A stretch of 64,000 bases of DNA from Bacteroidota bacterium (GCA_023430325.1 JAEZAU010000233.1:17806-81805); one strand, 5' to 3'; positions 25,901-35,300 are shown, numbered from the stretch's first letter. Numbers and translations are program-made. The notes: generated by a model not told the origin, from the sequence alone.

Positions 25901-27893
25901 AAAGGGCCGTGCCGCCAGCACTTCCACAAGAGGCGCTGATGGTTCCACCCTGAAGTGTCCAGAAAGAGGCTTGCTGCGCATTGAAGCGATCTGAGGCGAT
26001 AACCCGCAAGGTCTGGCTGCCGAGCTCAGTAGAGGATCCGGAACAGATCTGCGCAGGTGATGCCGTGGTGGAAAGATCGAGGATGGAACCAGGGACCACC
26101 TGTACCAGAACACTATCGATCATGCTTCCGCAACCACTCGGGCTCGTGACCTGCACCTTGTACCAGGTCGTGGTCTGTGGTGATGCGATCGGCGATGCGC
26201 TCAATGGATCCGAAAGTCCTTCCGGAGGCCACCATTGAACATTGAACCATGCCGGATCGGGTTGCGGCACCAGTCCCAGCTGAACATCTTCATACTGGCA
26301 GATCGATGCCGATGCGGTACCATCCGCCACTGGCAATGGCATCTCTGACAATGGCACACCAACATGGTATGTGAACACGTACGGGCAGCCTGTGGTGGGC
26401 TGCGTTCCTGTCACCGTGTAACTATCGCTTGAAGCGGGTGTGAAGGAATAGTCCATTGATGTGGCCAGGACCACTGATGGTTGCGACGATGCCGTCCATT
26501 GGATATCGGTCAATGCCACGGGAGAGACCAATGTCACCGGTCCTATGGCGCAAATGGTCGAATCCATCGGGATCGCAACGGCATGGATGTCGTTCACCGA
26601 TGCCGCGTAGCTTTCACCTGCGCCGATGCCGAACATGTACAATTGGAAACCACCGGGACCGATCACTTCATGATCTCCGTTACTGATGGTGACCTTGGCA
26701 TGCATCCTATCGACACATGAAGCATACCCCTGGAATGTTGCAGCAGGGATCGTCACGCCATCGAGCAAGATCTGACCAACAGAAGCCGGTGGGCAGATGA
26801 TGCTGATGGAATGCTGGCTCAGTTGTGGTGAGGACAATGTCTTGAATGAAGCCCGCTGCGTAAGCCGATCGTGCGGAGAGAGGATCACCATGGATGGATC
26901 ACCACTTCCAGCACATACAACTCCTTCAAGCAATTGGGCCACGCTCACTGGCTTGTTCGCCTGGATGCAGACCGGCGATGTAGCCCCGTTCACTTCATGT
27001 TTCTGGCCTGCGTTAAGCACGATCGGAGCTCCATTGCCGATGGTGACACTCGTGCTGTTCTCATTGGCCAGTATCCGGAAGGTGTACGAATTCACACCAT
27101 TGATCGGTGCGGTGAAATAGCGCATCCCCCATGCAGGCAGAGGAAGCAATTGTTCAAAAATGTGATCGCACGCGCTGCACGAGCCTGGTAATGTGGCACA
27201 CATCGATCCACCGAAGACCGCGAATGGTCTGCAAGGTCCACTGTTCTCTGTGGCCTCCACCAAAGTTCCCGTAAGATCCAGCGCATCGCTAGCGGCCTGC
27301 ACCTGATAGGTCTGGCCGGCATTCAGGTCTATGATGAAGGGAATATTTGCCGGCTGCCCACTTGCCGTGGCCACCTTGGGTGTGATCTTCACCTGTGTGC
27401 CATCCTGTGTGGCAACTATAAGGAATTCGCTCTTATGAAGATTGTTGAAGTTGGGGATCCCGTGATAGGCATCCACGCGATAGGTGTCGCCGATGGACGT
27501 CTCGGGTAACACCTGTGAAAGATCATGGGTGAAATTCTGGAAACTGCTGATGAAGACGTTGATACTGTCGTTGCTTTGGATGAGGACACCTTTGTTCGCA
27601 ATGGTCCCAGACCCGGTATTTTCTGCGATGGCCGGAACCACGATCATTGTACTGCTGTTGGCGCCAACGCTGAAAGCCTGGCTCCATCCGTTCAATGGAA
27701 TGCTTACCGTGCCGCTCGTAGCCGTGGTGCTTACGATATGTACACGCAACGCCTGGGCCCCGAAACCATTCTGCATGAAACCCGCCCAGAATGTCTTTCC
27801 GCGAGTGGATAGAGCGCTCTGAGCCTGCACCGTTAGCACAAGAAATGCTGGAATGATCGATAAAAGGACCTTGGCACCGATCGAGCGGAACAT
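22917..27893 (-). CDS. giant T9SS surface protein: IgGFc-binding-like N-terminal domain, Ig-like repeats, type B sorting domain
   Basis: A 1658-residue secreted protein. Start at ATG 27893 gives a signal peptide (MFRSIGAKVLLSIIPAFLVL). Residues about 28-430 resemble the IgGFc-binding N-terminal domain (GKTFWAGFMQNG, GVLIQSNDSINVF, LPETSIGDTYRV). A concanavalin-like/CUB-like section and about ten Ig/PKD-like repeats with variants of DLGPDVQLC and LDAGN..W follow. The last 90 residues are a gliding-motility-associated type B sorting domain (FAPNTFTPNGDGLNDRF, IFDRWGILMY, GTYVW-like end). It is likely an attached adhesin. It lies 57 nt after the lipoprotein gene on the same strand and is convergent with the omega-amidase gene. 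Confidence 0.88.
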   Translation of the reverse strand: MFRSIGAKVLLSIIPAFLVLTVQAQSALSTRGKTFWAGFMQNGFGAQALRVHIVSTTATSGTVSIPLNGWSQAFSVGANSSTMIVVPAIAENTGSGTIANKGVLIQSNDSINVFISSFQNFTHDLSQVLPETSIGDTYRVDAYHGIPNFNNLHKSEFLIVATQDGTQVKITPKVATASGQPANIPFIIDLNAGQTYQVQAASDALDLTGTLVEATENSGPCRPFAVFGGSMCATLPGSCSACDHIFEQLLPLPAWGMRYFTAPINGVNSYTFRILANENSTSVTIGNGAPIVLNAGQKHEVNGATSPVCIQANKPVSVAQLLEGVVCAGSGDPSMVILSPHDRLTQRASFKTLSSPQLSQHSISIICPPASVGQILLDGVTIPAATFQGYASCVDRMHAKVTISNGDHEVIGPGGFQLYMFGIGAGESYAASVNDIHAVAIPMDSTICAIGPVTLVSPVALTDIQWTASSQPSVVLATSMDYSFTPASSDSYTVTGTQPTTGCPYVFTYHVGVPLSEMPLPVADGTASASICQYEDVQLGLVPQPDPAWFNVQWWPPEGLSDPLSASPIASPQTTTWYKVQVTSPSGCGSMIDSVLVQVVPGSILDLSTTASPAQICSGSSTELGSQTLRVIASDRFNAQQASFWTLQGGTISASCGSAGGTALYFNGAGQRSAQTSNFNTTNGGRIQFELKIANGASPCDDADPGENVVLEYSTSNGFSWSVIQTFNESMYPAFTFLDIAIPAAAQNNNTMFRLRQLTHSGAGHDNWAVDDFILARYDDLYATYQWNPSVVAPNAPGSAVTPASSGWYVLSATDPLAGCVYTDSVHVTVDPSITLQVPADTTSCAVAGVQLSAVVSPNVPASFTWMPNDGSLNDPSVADPVATPASTTTYTVNAITDAGCSASAQLTITVGQLLDLSISASDQQICQGQQVQLNASASGGTGLIYSWSNGSTLNNSASPSPIATPFQTTTYICTVTDPASGCSLSESITIDVTTGYSASAGPDLVLCSPLGHQLSVQHNVPNATYQWTPAANLNSALIASPTILADVTATYTVVVTDVNGCSVSDQVLVTKVYENVPSMIDAASCADSPPTLTAPVQAAQYSWSTGEMTSSIVPVVSGIHTLTMTSIQGCQVMTAYNVTLHPLPVVDLGPDVQLCGALTHVLDAGNNGAGSIWNTGAQTQNITVTTSGTYQVTVTNANNCSATDAVNVAFNAVPQDLLEDVTVCITDPPTLDAGNAGSTFLWNNGAQTQTIQPLSSGPYSVTITTPQNCSATYDAFVQLMPELTVSLGNDTSICEGSPIVLNAGNPGAVHEWTNQATSSSIQVSTSGIYGVTVSNGHCSAFDAISITVIPAPIDVLNDVTVCQGTVVTLDAGNEGSSYQWSTGSGSRSIVVNASGGYSVVVTGETGCSRTMDADVLFVSPPVVELGADTVLCEGQQIVLSAAQPQCTYQWSTGAVTSAIPVTVAGTYSVVVDNGYCEVSDMVSVHFNPRPVPLSRDKIQVCLDEEPRYVELDAENTGSTYLWSSGEVTQIIRAYEIGEYTVEITNAFGCGRTASIEVMEYCPSTIFAPNTFTPNGDGLNDRFMPVGRNIAKAQLSIFDRWGILMYYTEDLSAGWDGTYLGENVPDDTYVWRLSYRFSDGSGVLGMEQEQIGHVQVLR

Positions 27894-27949
27894 CAACGCA
27901 TGGCCGCATCCTTTTTGTTGGCGGCCACCGTTCTACGCGATCGGCGCCA

Positions 27950-29587
27950 TCAGGGTTCCCCGGATTCTCCGCGGTCCGGCAAAGAGCGCTGGCCGATCAC
28001 CCAATCCACACCGATATCCCATGCTGCGCGAATATTGATCGGCTCGGTGTAGGTCCGGACCTTTTCCGGCTGAATGCGCTGTTCAAGTGAACCGGTACTC
28101 CATTTGCCATCGCCATTCCGATCCTCGATCAAACGCAACCGTACCTCTCCCGGCATCAGTCTTTCCCATATCACAGGCCCGGACAACGTTGCCATCATCT
28201 CTTCCTGTAGAACATTCCCCTGCCTGTCCAGCAATTGAATGATGTAAGGTCCATTGGAGCTATCGAACATGCTCACATTCACCCGAAGTATGCCTGTACT
28301 CTGTTCCGCCGCCCGGCCTAAAGCGATCTTCAATGTATCATTCTGTCCTCCGTAAATATCCACCACTGCACCAGGTAGCGCGAGAAGCTGTACCTTCTGT
28401 CCCGGACCGATCGGAGCATGTATCTTGAAGTCTCGAATACCGTGCTTTTCCACTGCGAGATCGACCCTCAGACTATCGCCTGTCAACTGGATCAACGAGC
28501 TATCGATGGATGCGATCGGTCGTGACGTGGTGACATGAATGACGGGCGTACGTTCTTCACGAATGGCGACCTTCATCGAAAGAAGGAAAGGTAATCTCTC
28601 CAGGCGGCGATACCGTAAAGTATCCAACGGTTCTCCATCTGCGCTTACCTGATATCTTCCGAGGGCGATCGCAGTTGTATCGCTGGGCCACAACGACACC
28701 GTATCGCGGGCCGAACTGAATTCTGGCAGCCAATACGAACGGCCCCCTTCACGGTCCAGGTCTCTGATGGCGATCGTATCCACCGGTTTCTCCAGCACGA
28801 CCCGGAATGCGCCATCGGCAGTAACGGTCGAAGACCTTATCTGTTGGGTGCGGCTGCGCTCCTTGAATAGCCGCAGATCATGGATCGGCATGGATGTATC
28901 CGCAGGCAAAGCGCGCACGGGTGTATCCAGGAATGCGATCTCTTCATTGGGCAGATCGTAACGGTAGTTCGAATTCTGGTCCCGCAGCGCGAAGATCCGG
29001 AAACTTCGTTCGGGCAGATGCTTCAACATGAACCGGCCGTTCACATCAGTGCGGGTGGCATACGCCGGCCGCGATGAACGAAAGCTCGACGTATCATCCG
29101 CGTAATGGACAAGCACCGTTACATCCTTTTCCGGAATTCCATTGAAAGCATTGGTGACCGAGCCGGCGATCATCGCTGTATCCACGAAAGCGCCGGTGGA
29201 GAAGACATGCATCACCCCGGCTGCCGAATTGCCTTCGGTAAGGTCCTTTACTGCTTCGCCAATGCCAATCACATAAGTAGTGTTGGGCTTCAGCTCTTCC
29301 TTGAGTGCGATCGATACGCTTTTCGGTCCGGTGAGCCGTACCTGAGGTGCCACCGAAAGCGGTGGAGAGATCAGCAGCCGGTCCCGTACCCTGTCCAACT
29401 GGATCCTTTCATTGAAGAACAGTTCGATCTCATTGCCGGTGAAGTTCGTGCTCAAATGTGGCGGATCGGCGGATACGAGTTCGGGTGCGATCTCATCCTT
29501 TGGTCCACCGGAGATCTCTGCCACCTGGGCACATGCGGCCAACAGCAGCATCATCAACATCACAGGCCAGAGCCGTTGACGCGGCAT
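27950..29587 (-). CDS. lipoprotein with Big_5 Ig-like domain and carboxypeptidase-regulatory-like domain
   Basis: 545 residues with a lipoprotein signal (LMMLLLAAC, lipid Cys19). Residues about 30-130 form a Big_5-type domain (GGPKD.IAPELVSADPP, YVIGIGEAVKDLTEGN); about 135-220 look like a carboxypeptidase-regulatory beta-sandwich (GSVTNAFNGIPEKDVTVLV, DVNGRFMLKHLP). The C-terminal half is beta-rich and ends with a FlgD-like DRNGDGKWSTG segment. It is a common Bacteroidota periplasmic or surface lipoprotein of unknown role. Its ATG overlaps the stop of the sulfoxide reductase gene by one base, so translation is coupled. Confidence 0.8.
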   Translation of the reverse strand: MPRQRLWPVMLMMLLLAACAQVAEISGGPKDEIAPELVSADPPHLSTNFTGNEIELFFNERIQLDRVRDRLLISPPLSVAPQVRLTGPKSVSIALKEELKPNTTYVIGIGEAVKDLTEGNSAAGVMHVFSTGAFVDTAMIAGSVTNAFNGIPEKDVTVLVHYADDTSSFRSSRPAYATRTDVNGRFMLKHLPERSFRIFALRDQNSNYRYDLPNEEIAFLDTPVRALPADTSMPIHDLRLFKERSRTQQIRSSTVTADGAFRVVLEKPVDTIAIRDLDREGGRSYWLPEFSSARDTVSLWPSDTTAIALGRYQVSADGEPLDTLRYRRLERLPFLLSMKVAIREERTPVIHVTTSRPIASIDSSLIQLTGDSLRVDLAVEKHGIRDFKIHAPIGPGQKVQLLALPGAVVDIYGGQNDTLKIALGRAAEQSTGILRVNVSMFDSSNGPYIIQLLDRQGNVLQEEMMATLSGPVIWERLMPGEVRLRLIEDRNGDGKWSTGSLEQRIQPEKVRTYTEPINIRAAWDIGVDWVIGQRSLPDRGESGEP

Positions 29588-30072
29588 CAGACCAATGGTT
29601 GGATCAATGTGCAGACCTGTTCCAGGAAACCGGCATCATCTTCATCGAGATCTCCCAGCTTTGAACTATCCACATCCAACACGGCCTTCACATTCCCCAG
29701 CCGATCCCGCACCGGCACCACCACTTCCGAACGGCTCAAGGAGCTGCACGCGATATGACCGGGGAATTGGTCCACATCCGCAACGATAACGGTACGATCC
29801 TCTTTCCAAGCGGTGCCGCACACGCCTTTGCCGAACCCGATCCGCGCGCAGGCCACGGGACCTTGAAAGGGGCCAAGGACCAATTCATTCCCGAGCACCC
29901 GGTAGAATCCGATCCAATGCCACCTGAAAGCCTCTTTCAAGGCGGCCGATATGTTGGCCATTGCCGCGATGACATCCCGTTCCGGGCCGATGAGCTCTTT
30001 GAGTTGAGGCAAAAGTGCCGCACGCAACTCCCTCCGATCGGTGGTGGAGGGTATGACCAGTTCTTCAGCCAT
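29587..30072 (-). CDS. free methionine-(R)-sulfoxide reductase (GAF domain)
   Basis: A 161-residue GAF-domain enzyme that reduces free methionine-R-sulfoxide. The three functional cysteines of fRMsr are present: Cys75 (GPVACARI), Cys85 (GKGVCGTA) and Cys109 (GHIACSS), as are the SRSEVVVPV and VLDVDS blocks. It lies between comF and the Big_5 lipoprotein gene on the same strand. A perfect -7 box 4 nt before the ATG suggests its own leaderless transcript. Nothing is missing. Confidence 0.94.
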   Translation of the reverse strand: MAEELVIPSTTDRRELRAALLPQLKELIGPERDVIAAMANISAALKEAFRWHWIGFYRVLGNELVLGPFQGPVACARIGFGKGVCGTAWKEDRTVIVADVDQFPGHIACSSLSRSEVVVPVRDRLGNVKAVLDVDSSKLGDLDEDDAGFLEQVCTLIQPLV

Positions 30073-30076
30073 GGCG

Positions 30077-30084
30077 CAAAGGTA
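30077..30084 (-). promoter_or_regulatory. -7 box 4 nt upstream of the sulfoxide reductase gene
   Basis: Minus-strand TACCTTTG, an exact TAnnTTTG match, separated from the ATG at 30072 by CGCC. It predicts transcription start at or next to the start codon. Confidence 0.5.
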
Positions 30085-30088
30085 CCGG

Positions 30089-30793
30089 CTAGGCGATAGC
30101 GCAGGTGTAAAGGCTCACCTTCACGCCCGGCACCTGCTGCAACATGCGCACACAACTTTCCACCGTGGCGCCGGTGGTGATCACATCATCGATCAACAGG
30201 ATATGTCTGCCTTCCAGGCTATGCGGCTTATGCAGATGAAAGGCCTTCTCCACGTTCTCCCAGCGTGCCAGGCGGCCCTTCCGCGTCTGTGAAGGTGTCT
30301 GCTGGATCCGCTTGAGGTTGCGGCAGACCTTTTTCTTCAGAATGCAGTTCATGCCCTCGGCCAGCACGGCGCTCTGGTTATATCCGCGGATCCGTTCCCT
30401 CTTCGGATGGAGCGGAACGGGCATGAGCAGGTCGATATCCTTGAACCGGCTACTTTCAGCCAGATCACGGGCCATCAACTTTCCCAGTTCGATCCCAAGA
30501 TCCATATCGCCCTTGTACTTCAACCGGTGAAGGATGCGCTGTACCACACCAGCGCGGTTGAACAGGAACAGTGAAGTAGCTGCCGCGAGCTCCACCTTGC
30601 CTTGGAAGAGTTGCTCCACCTTGTTCTGGGGATCATCATGCGCACGGGCAAAGGGAAGGTCCCGTTCACAATAGGTACAGATGAAACCCTCGTGACGCAA
30701 TAACGCCCGATCACATGATGCACAACGCCGCGGAAAGAACAGGTTCCCCATGTCTGAGAGCCAGTCGATGAGCGGAGCGTTCAATGCAGACAA
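30089..30793 (-). CDS. comF: ComF-family phosphoribosyltransferase-like protein
   Basis: 234 residues with an N-terminal four-Cys zinc motif (Cys24, 27, 39, 42; FPRRCASC and FICTYC) and a C-terminal phosphoribosyltransferase fold with the PRPP loop ILLIDDVITTGAT. Related proteins act in DNA uptake and natural transformation. The start is uncertain: the TTG at 30793 keeps the hydrophobic LIDWLSDMGNLFFP stretch that the family usually has before the zinc motif, whereas the first ATG is at 30751. It precedes the sulfoxide reductase gene by 16 nt and is divergent from the coiled-coil protein gene. Confidence 0.88.
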   Translation of the reverse strand: MSALNAPLIDWLSDMGNLFFPRRCASCDRALLRHEGFICTYCERDLPFARAHDDPQNKVEQLFQGKVELAAATSLFLFNRAGVVQRILHRLKYKGDMDLGIELGKLMARDLAESSRFKDIDLLMPVPLHPKRERIRGYNQSAVLAEGMNCILKKKVCRNLKRIQQTPSQTRKGRLARWENVEKAFHLHKPHSLEGRHILLIDDVITTGATVESCVRMLQQVPGVKVSLYTCAIA

Positions 30794-30852
30794 TGTCCAA
30801 TACTTTGTTGATAAGCCTATGCGTTACGGGATAAGCCCCTACCAGGCCGGTC

Positions 30853-30860
30853 TAATTTAG
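30853..30860 (+). promoter_or_regulatory. candidate -7 box for the coiled-coil membrane protein
   Basis: TAATTTAG, one mismatch to TAnnTTTG, 34 nt before ATG 30895. The -33 region is weak. Confidence 0.3.
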
Positions 30861-30894
30861 CACCCGCCAAGGCCTTCAAGAGGCATACCGAACC

Positions 30895-31815
30895 ATGGAG
30901 AATACAACGAACCAGGGGAACACCGCGGCAAAAAAGAACCGTTCCAATACCGGATTGCTCTTGCTGGTGGTGCTTTTATTGATCAGCAACGTGGTCATGC
31001 TTTGGATGCTGATGCAACGCAATCGCGAAGTTGAACAGACCCAGCAACAGGTGGCCACCATCACCAGTGAGAAGGATAATGTGACCGAATTGCTGGAGAA
31101 CATGCTGGCCTCTTATGACACGCTGAAGACAGAGAACGAGCAGATCACGACGGAAATGGATGCGCAGAAAGCGCAGATCGAACAGCTGCTCGATCAAGTG
31201 AAGCGCGGCAATTACGATCTCTCCAAGGCCAAGAAAGAGGCTGAGACCTTACGCCGGATCATGAAGGGCTACGTGGCCACCATCGATTCGTTGAACCAGG
31301 CCAACCAGCTTCTCACTGCCGAGAATGTGACCATAAGACAGGAATTGGGTGAAGTGAAGGGGCAGCGTGAAGCATTGCAGACGAAGGCCACCGAAATGGA
31401 AGGCAAACTGAACCGGGGAAGCATCCTTCATACCACATCCATCTCGGCCGGTGCTGCGTTCATGCGCAACAACGGAAAACAAGTGGATACCGATCGGGCG
31501 AAGAGGGCGGAAATGATCAAATGCTGCTTTACGCTCGGGGAGAATCGGGTGACCAACGCTGGTGACAAGACTTTATACATGCGCGTGATCGCTCCTGATG
31601 GGAAAGTACTCCCGGCCACCGAGCCTGACAATCGCTTTACGTTCAATGGTATCCAGGGTGAATACAGCGCCAGGCGCGATGTGAACTACCAGAACCAGCC
31701 TGTGGATGTCTGCATCTTCTGGAATGGTTCGCAGGCACTGCCAGCGGGCGATTATGTGGTGGAATTGTATGAGAGCGGTGGCCAGGTGGCCAAGACACAG
31801 TTCAAGTTGAAGTAG
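30895..31815 (+). CDS. membrane-anchored coiled-coil protein, unknown function
   Basis: 306 residues: a short cytoplasmic N-terminus, one transmembrane segment (about 20-39, LLLLVVLLLISNVVMLWML), a long Gln/Glu/Lys-rich coiled coil (about 45-180) and a C-terminal beta-rich domain of about 125 residues (SISAGAAFMRNNG, YMRVIAPDGKVLPA, LPAGDYVVELYESG). The C-terminal domain would be periplasmic. I know this layout as a conserved but unnamed Bacteroidota protein. It is convergent with the SprA-like gene with only 2 nt between the stops. Confidence 0.75.
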   Translation: MENTTNQGNTAAKKNRSNTGLLLLVVLLLISNVVMLWMLMQRNREVEQTQQQVATITSEKDNVTELLENMLASYDTLKTENEQITTEMDAQKAQIEQLLDQVKRGNYDLSKAKKEAETLRRIMKGYVATIDSLNQANQLLTAENVTIRQELGEVKGQREALQTKATEMEGKLNRGSILHTTSISAGAAFMRNNGKQVDTDRAKRAEMIKCCFTLGENRVTNAGDKTLYMRVIAPDGKVLPATEPDNRFTFNGIQGEYSARRDVNYQNQPVDVCIFWNGSQALPAGDYVVELYESGGQVAKTQFKLK

Positions 31816-31817
31816 GG

Positions 31818-34800
31818 TCAGAAGAAGGCGCGCACCTGGGCACCACCAACATGCACCACGGGCAGACCTTCCGATCGCCTCCCGTTATAGGTAAGATCCA
31901 CCTGCAGATTATTGCTGAGATTGCGCTGCACTGTCACATTCCATGTGAGGTTCGTTCCCGGCCGCAGGCCGCTGAGCAATTCATTCCCGAGTGAACTGTT
32001 CACCTCGCCGGCAAAATCGATATCGACCAGATTGGCCGTGACCAGGAAGCTGCCCTTGCCTGCCGTGTTGTAGCGAAACTCGAGACCCAGGTCCTGTATC
32101 GTGGCCTTCTCACCACCGAATTCCTGAAGGTTCTTCTTCTCGGTGTATTTGAATGACGCGATCGCGCGTAAAGATGTGTTCGGCTGCCAGGTGATCCGGG
32201 GCCTCGTTCCTTGTTGATCGATCACATAGGTGCGTCCCGAAAGAATGTCCGATGCACTTCTTATCCTTCCCTGTTCGCTTTCAATGTCCGCGGTCCATTG
32301 TCGTGTGGTGTTCCATCGAATACGCACGGTATTGAAATTCCTTTCACGTGATTCGAAGCCGCTTGTGAGCAGGGTGCGGCTCTCATCGCTCTGCCAGGTA
32401 TGATCGATGCTCCAACTGCGGCTCGTGCGGTCGTAGTAAAAGGTGTTGCGCGCAGAGGAATTATAGGCGCTGAGCGTGGTGTCACTTCCGCGCGCACTGA
32501 ATGGATCGAGGGCCTGCAGGAGGTCCTGCACGCCGGTCTTGCGATCCACCCTTACCGATGCCATGTTGGACAATTTACCGATGAAGCCTTTCAAGCCGTC
32601 ACGCTCTGCCCACACCGCACCAGGCCTAAGGTCCAATGCACCGCTCACCTGGTTGCTGAAGGTGCGAACGTAAGTATCGCTCGGCACGAAACTGCGGATG
32701 TAGTTCGCCTCATAACCGAAGGGCGCTATCTCGAACTCGTTCAATTCCTTTACGCCATTTCCGTTGTAGTCGTTCCAGATGTACAGACCCTGCCCGGCGG
32801 GAACTTCGAGATAGATGTACTCGCGACGCTGTTCCAGGCCGGATCCGAATTCATAGAAGATATCGAAGACCGCCACACCTTTCAATGTCTGAAGATCATG
32901 ATCCAACCGCGCGAGATACGTATCCTCCGGCCTTTGCGCCGTGAGGTTGCTGTCAACGATGTTCAGCTGCCGGTATGTGAACGTGGTGTTGATGCGATTG
33001 CGTGGGTTGCGCGCCAGGTCCAGGCCTGCGGAATAGGCATTCGCTATCGTGCCTACGGCCAGGCCACCGTCAACAAGTGCCTGATCTGTACGTTGACCGC
33101 CTGAAAGCCGCCATTTGTTCTTGAACGTATCGGGGCTTTGCACGAAGAGCTCCCAATCATAGAACTGGTAACTTGGAGCGATCAAACTTCCGCTGGTGTC
33201 CGCGGTGAAAAGGTTCTGTTCATGTTCATCGCGATAACCGATCGTGAACCTCTTCGATCGATGCCTTACCTGCGCCTTGTGCCGGAGAAAGCTACTGTTG
33301 GAAACTGCATCGGCCTTCAACCAACTACCTGTTCCGATAATGTCGAAACTGCCGAAGTGCAGATCGGAGAGCAACTCCTGCCTGTAGCCTTCATAAAGCT
33401 CCGAAACCTGGAAGGTCTGTGACGATAGTTCGAAAGCACCAAGCTTGCGCCCCTTGACGCCGGTACGAATCCCTGCGAGAACCTGATCATCGTTGACGGG
33501 TGTGGTCAGTACATTCCAATTGCGCTCGAATTCCACCGCCCTGTACCGTTCCACGAACCGGAAGTTCTTTGATACCGTTTCCAGATCGCCACCCATGGTC
33601 CAATGCAGTGAAGTATCCGAGTCACTGATCGGGATGGCGTGGTCGAGACGAAGCATGGTGCCCAGGCCTTGATCATCATTGGAATCTCGGCTGCTGAACG
33701 TGTTCCGATCGAAGCGGCTCATGGCGATCTCTGCAGTTCCGTTCGTTCTGTGGCTGAAACGATGATCAAGACCCAGTGTGATCAACTGCTGGCTGCGTGG
33801 CGGTATCAACACACGAACAGGTGCGTGATCGCCTCGGCGAACGATCTGGCCTGCCAGCGTATCAGGTGCGATCCATTTGAACACCCGCCCGTTCGGGGTG
33901 AATTCCTGCTGCACATAATCACCCGACCCGAAACCCACTTGCGAGAATGAAACACGGTAATGTGCTTCTTCGGGATCGATGCTGAAGACATAGACAGGTG
34001 AATATCCGAGGGAATCGATCCTGCGATAAAGCACCTGATCGGTACCCCAACCCACACTATCGGCGCCATTGACCAGCGCACCGAGTGGATCATCCCCCGC
34101 CTCGCTCAGGGCCAGTTCATCATCATCCTCCAACTCCTGCTGAAGAGGCTGGCCCTTATGGTCCTGTTCACTGAAAACGTTGAGGCGTAATGTGCTTTTG
34201 CCCAGTTCGGTGATGTTATCCACCCGCACCAGCGAGCGCGCATAGTTCTTGTCGGAGTACTGGAATTCGATGATGATCCGCCTGTCTTTCGTGATCAGAC
34301 GGCGCGCTGTGAAGGTGAGCTCGGCGGTGTTGTAATCGATCACATAATCATTCTCCTGCCCACGTGTCATCAACTGTCCATCGATGTATACTCTTTCCGT
34401 GCCTGAGAGTACCACGATGAATGTCTCGCCGTCATTTCCGCGCAGGCGGTAAGGCCCCTGCACCCCTTCGATCCCCTGTACGAGCTGGCGCGCGAACTTT
34501 CCCTTGCTCACTGCCACGCTGGCGCCTGCTGAACTGGGTCTCTCACCAGCTATAGGCAGGCGCGTGTTGTAGCTAAGGCCTTTGGTCTTCTTGAGGTAGG
34601 TAAGGAAATGGCTCCTGGGCCTTAGAAGCACGAAATCACCTGCGATCACCTCCCACAACGCGCCCTGTCTTACCGGATCATCCTCGTAGAGCTTGATGAA
34701 CACCTGATCGAAATCCTGTAATTCCAACGTATTGCCACCAGCCTGGATGGGGATGTTGTTGTCGGTGACCGATGCAAGCACTTTTATCCGTTCCGTCAGA

Positions 34801-35300
34801 TCTCCGCTCAACTCAAGGTTCATTGCGGAATTCACTGCCAGATCCTGGTTGTTGCCGAAGAGGATGCCGCGTGAGATGCTTCCACTTCGCTGCAATCCAC
34901 CCCCGCTAAGCAACGATCCCTCCTGCCGCGGTATCTCGTACTTGAACGGTTCAGGCCGGTCGCCGCTGGGCGTGAGCAAGGCTTCACGATCCTTGTGTTG
35001 CACCACACCACCGAGCAAGAGCGGCATGGCGCGATACCTTACAAATACACTGTCCGGCGCCTGCGGCCAGATGATGATCGATAAATAGGGATCGGAAGAA
35101 TAGGCACTGGGATCCACGATGACGGAATCCTGGAACACGTGCAGGCTGCCAGGCACGAAACTCAGCGTATCGACCTGAATGGTATCACCGGTCGGTCTCA
35201 GCCAACGTTCACGAAGATTCGATCCCGTCTGCGCCAGAATGAGAACAGGAGCGTAGAAGCCCAGCAGAATGAGGATCCCACGGCCGGAATAAGAGCGCAT
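31818..35300 (-). CDS. large SprA-like outer-membrane beta-barrel protein
   Basis: 1160 residues with a signal peptide (MRSYSGRGILILLGFYAPVL). The motif run RSGSISRGILFGNNQDLAV, then NLELSGDL, LASVTDNNIP and LELQDFDQVFIKL at about 135-210 closely resembles the N-terminal part of SprA, the T9SS translocon. The remaining 900 residues show alternating strands that end in a terminal aromatic (RAFF), as in outer-membrane barrels. SprA itself is more than twice as long, so this is a shorter relative and not SprA. The ATG at 35300 is chosen for the signal peptide. Function is unknown; a role in secretion or surface assembly is inference. Confidence 0.7.
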   Translation of the reverse strand: MRSYSGRGILILLGFYAPVLILAQTGSNLRERWLRPTGDTIQVDTLSFVPGSLHVFQDSVIVDPSAYSSDPYLSIIIWPQAPDSVFVRYRAMPLLLGGVVQHKDREALLTPSGDRPEPFKYEIPRQEGSLLSGGGLQRSGSISRGILFGNNQDLAVNSAMNLELSGDLTERIKVLASVTDNNIPIQAGGNTLELQDFDQVFIKLYEDDPVRQGALWEVIAGDFVLLRPRSHFLTYLKKTKGLSYNTRLPIAGERPSSAGASVAVSKGKFARQLVQGIEGVQGPYRLRGNDGETFIVVLSGTERVYIDGQLMTRGQENDYVIDYNTAELTFTARRLITKDRRIIIEFQYSDKNYARSLVRVDNITELGKSTLRLNVFSEQDHKGQPLQQELEDDDELALSEAGDDPLGALVNGADSVGWGTDQVLYRRIDSLGYSPVYVFSIDPEEAHYRVSFSQVGFGSGDYVQQEFTPNGRVFKWIAPDTLAGQIVRRGDHAPVRVLIPPRSQQLITLGLDHRFSHRTNGTAEIAMSRFDRNTFSSRDSNDDQGLGTMLRLDHAIPISDSDTSLHWTMGGDLETVSKNFRFVERYRAVEFERNWNVLTTPVNDDQVLAGIRTGVKGRKLGAFELSSQTFQVSELYEGYRQELLSDLHFGSFDIIGTGSWLKADAVSNSSFLRHKAQVRHRSKRFTIGYRDEHEQNLFTADTSGSLIAPSYQFYDWELFVQSPDTFKNKWRLSGGQRTDQALVDGGLAVGTIANAYSAGLDLARNPRNRINTTFTYRQLNIVDSNLTAQRPEDTYLARLDHDLQTLKGVAVFDIFYEFGSGLEQRREYIYLEVPAGQGLYIWNDYNGNGVKELNEFEIAPFGYEANYIRSFVPSDTYVRTFSNQVSGALDLRPGAVWAERDGLKGFIGKLSNMASVRVDRKTGVQDLLQALDPFSARGSDTTLSAYNSSARNTFYYDRTSRSWSIDHTWQSDESRTLLTSGFESRERNFNTVRIRWNTTRQWTADIESEQGRIRSASDILSGRTYVIDQQGTRPRITWQPNTSLRAIASFKYTEKKNLQEFGGEKATIQDLGLEFRYNTAGKGSFLVTANLVDIDFAGEVNSSLGNELLSGLRPGTNLTWNVTVQRNLSNNLQVDLTYNGRRSEGLPVVHVGGAQVRAFF

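Noticed and set aside
31818..35300. The barrel gene as SprA itself
   Set aside because: It is about half the length of SprA and only shares the N-terminal motif run.
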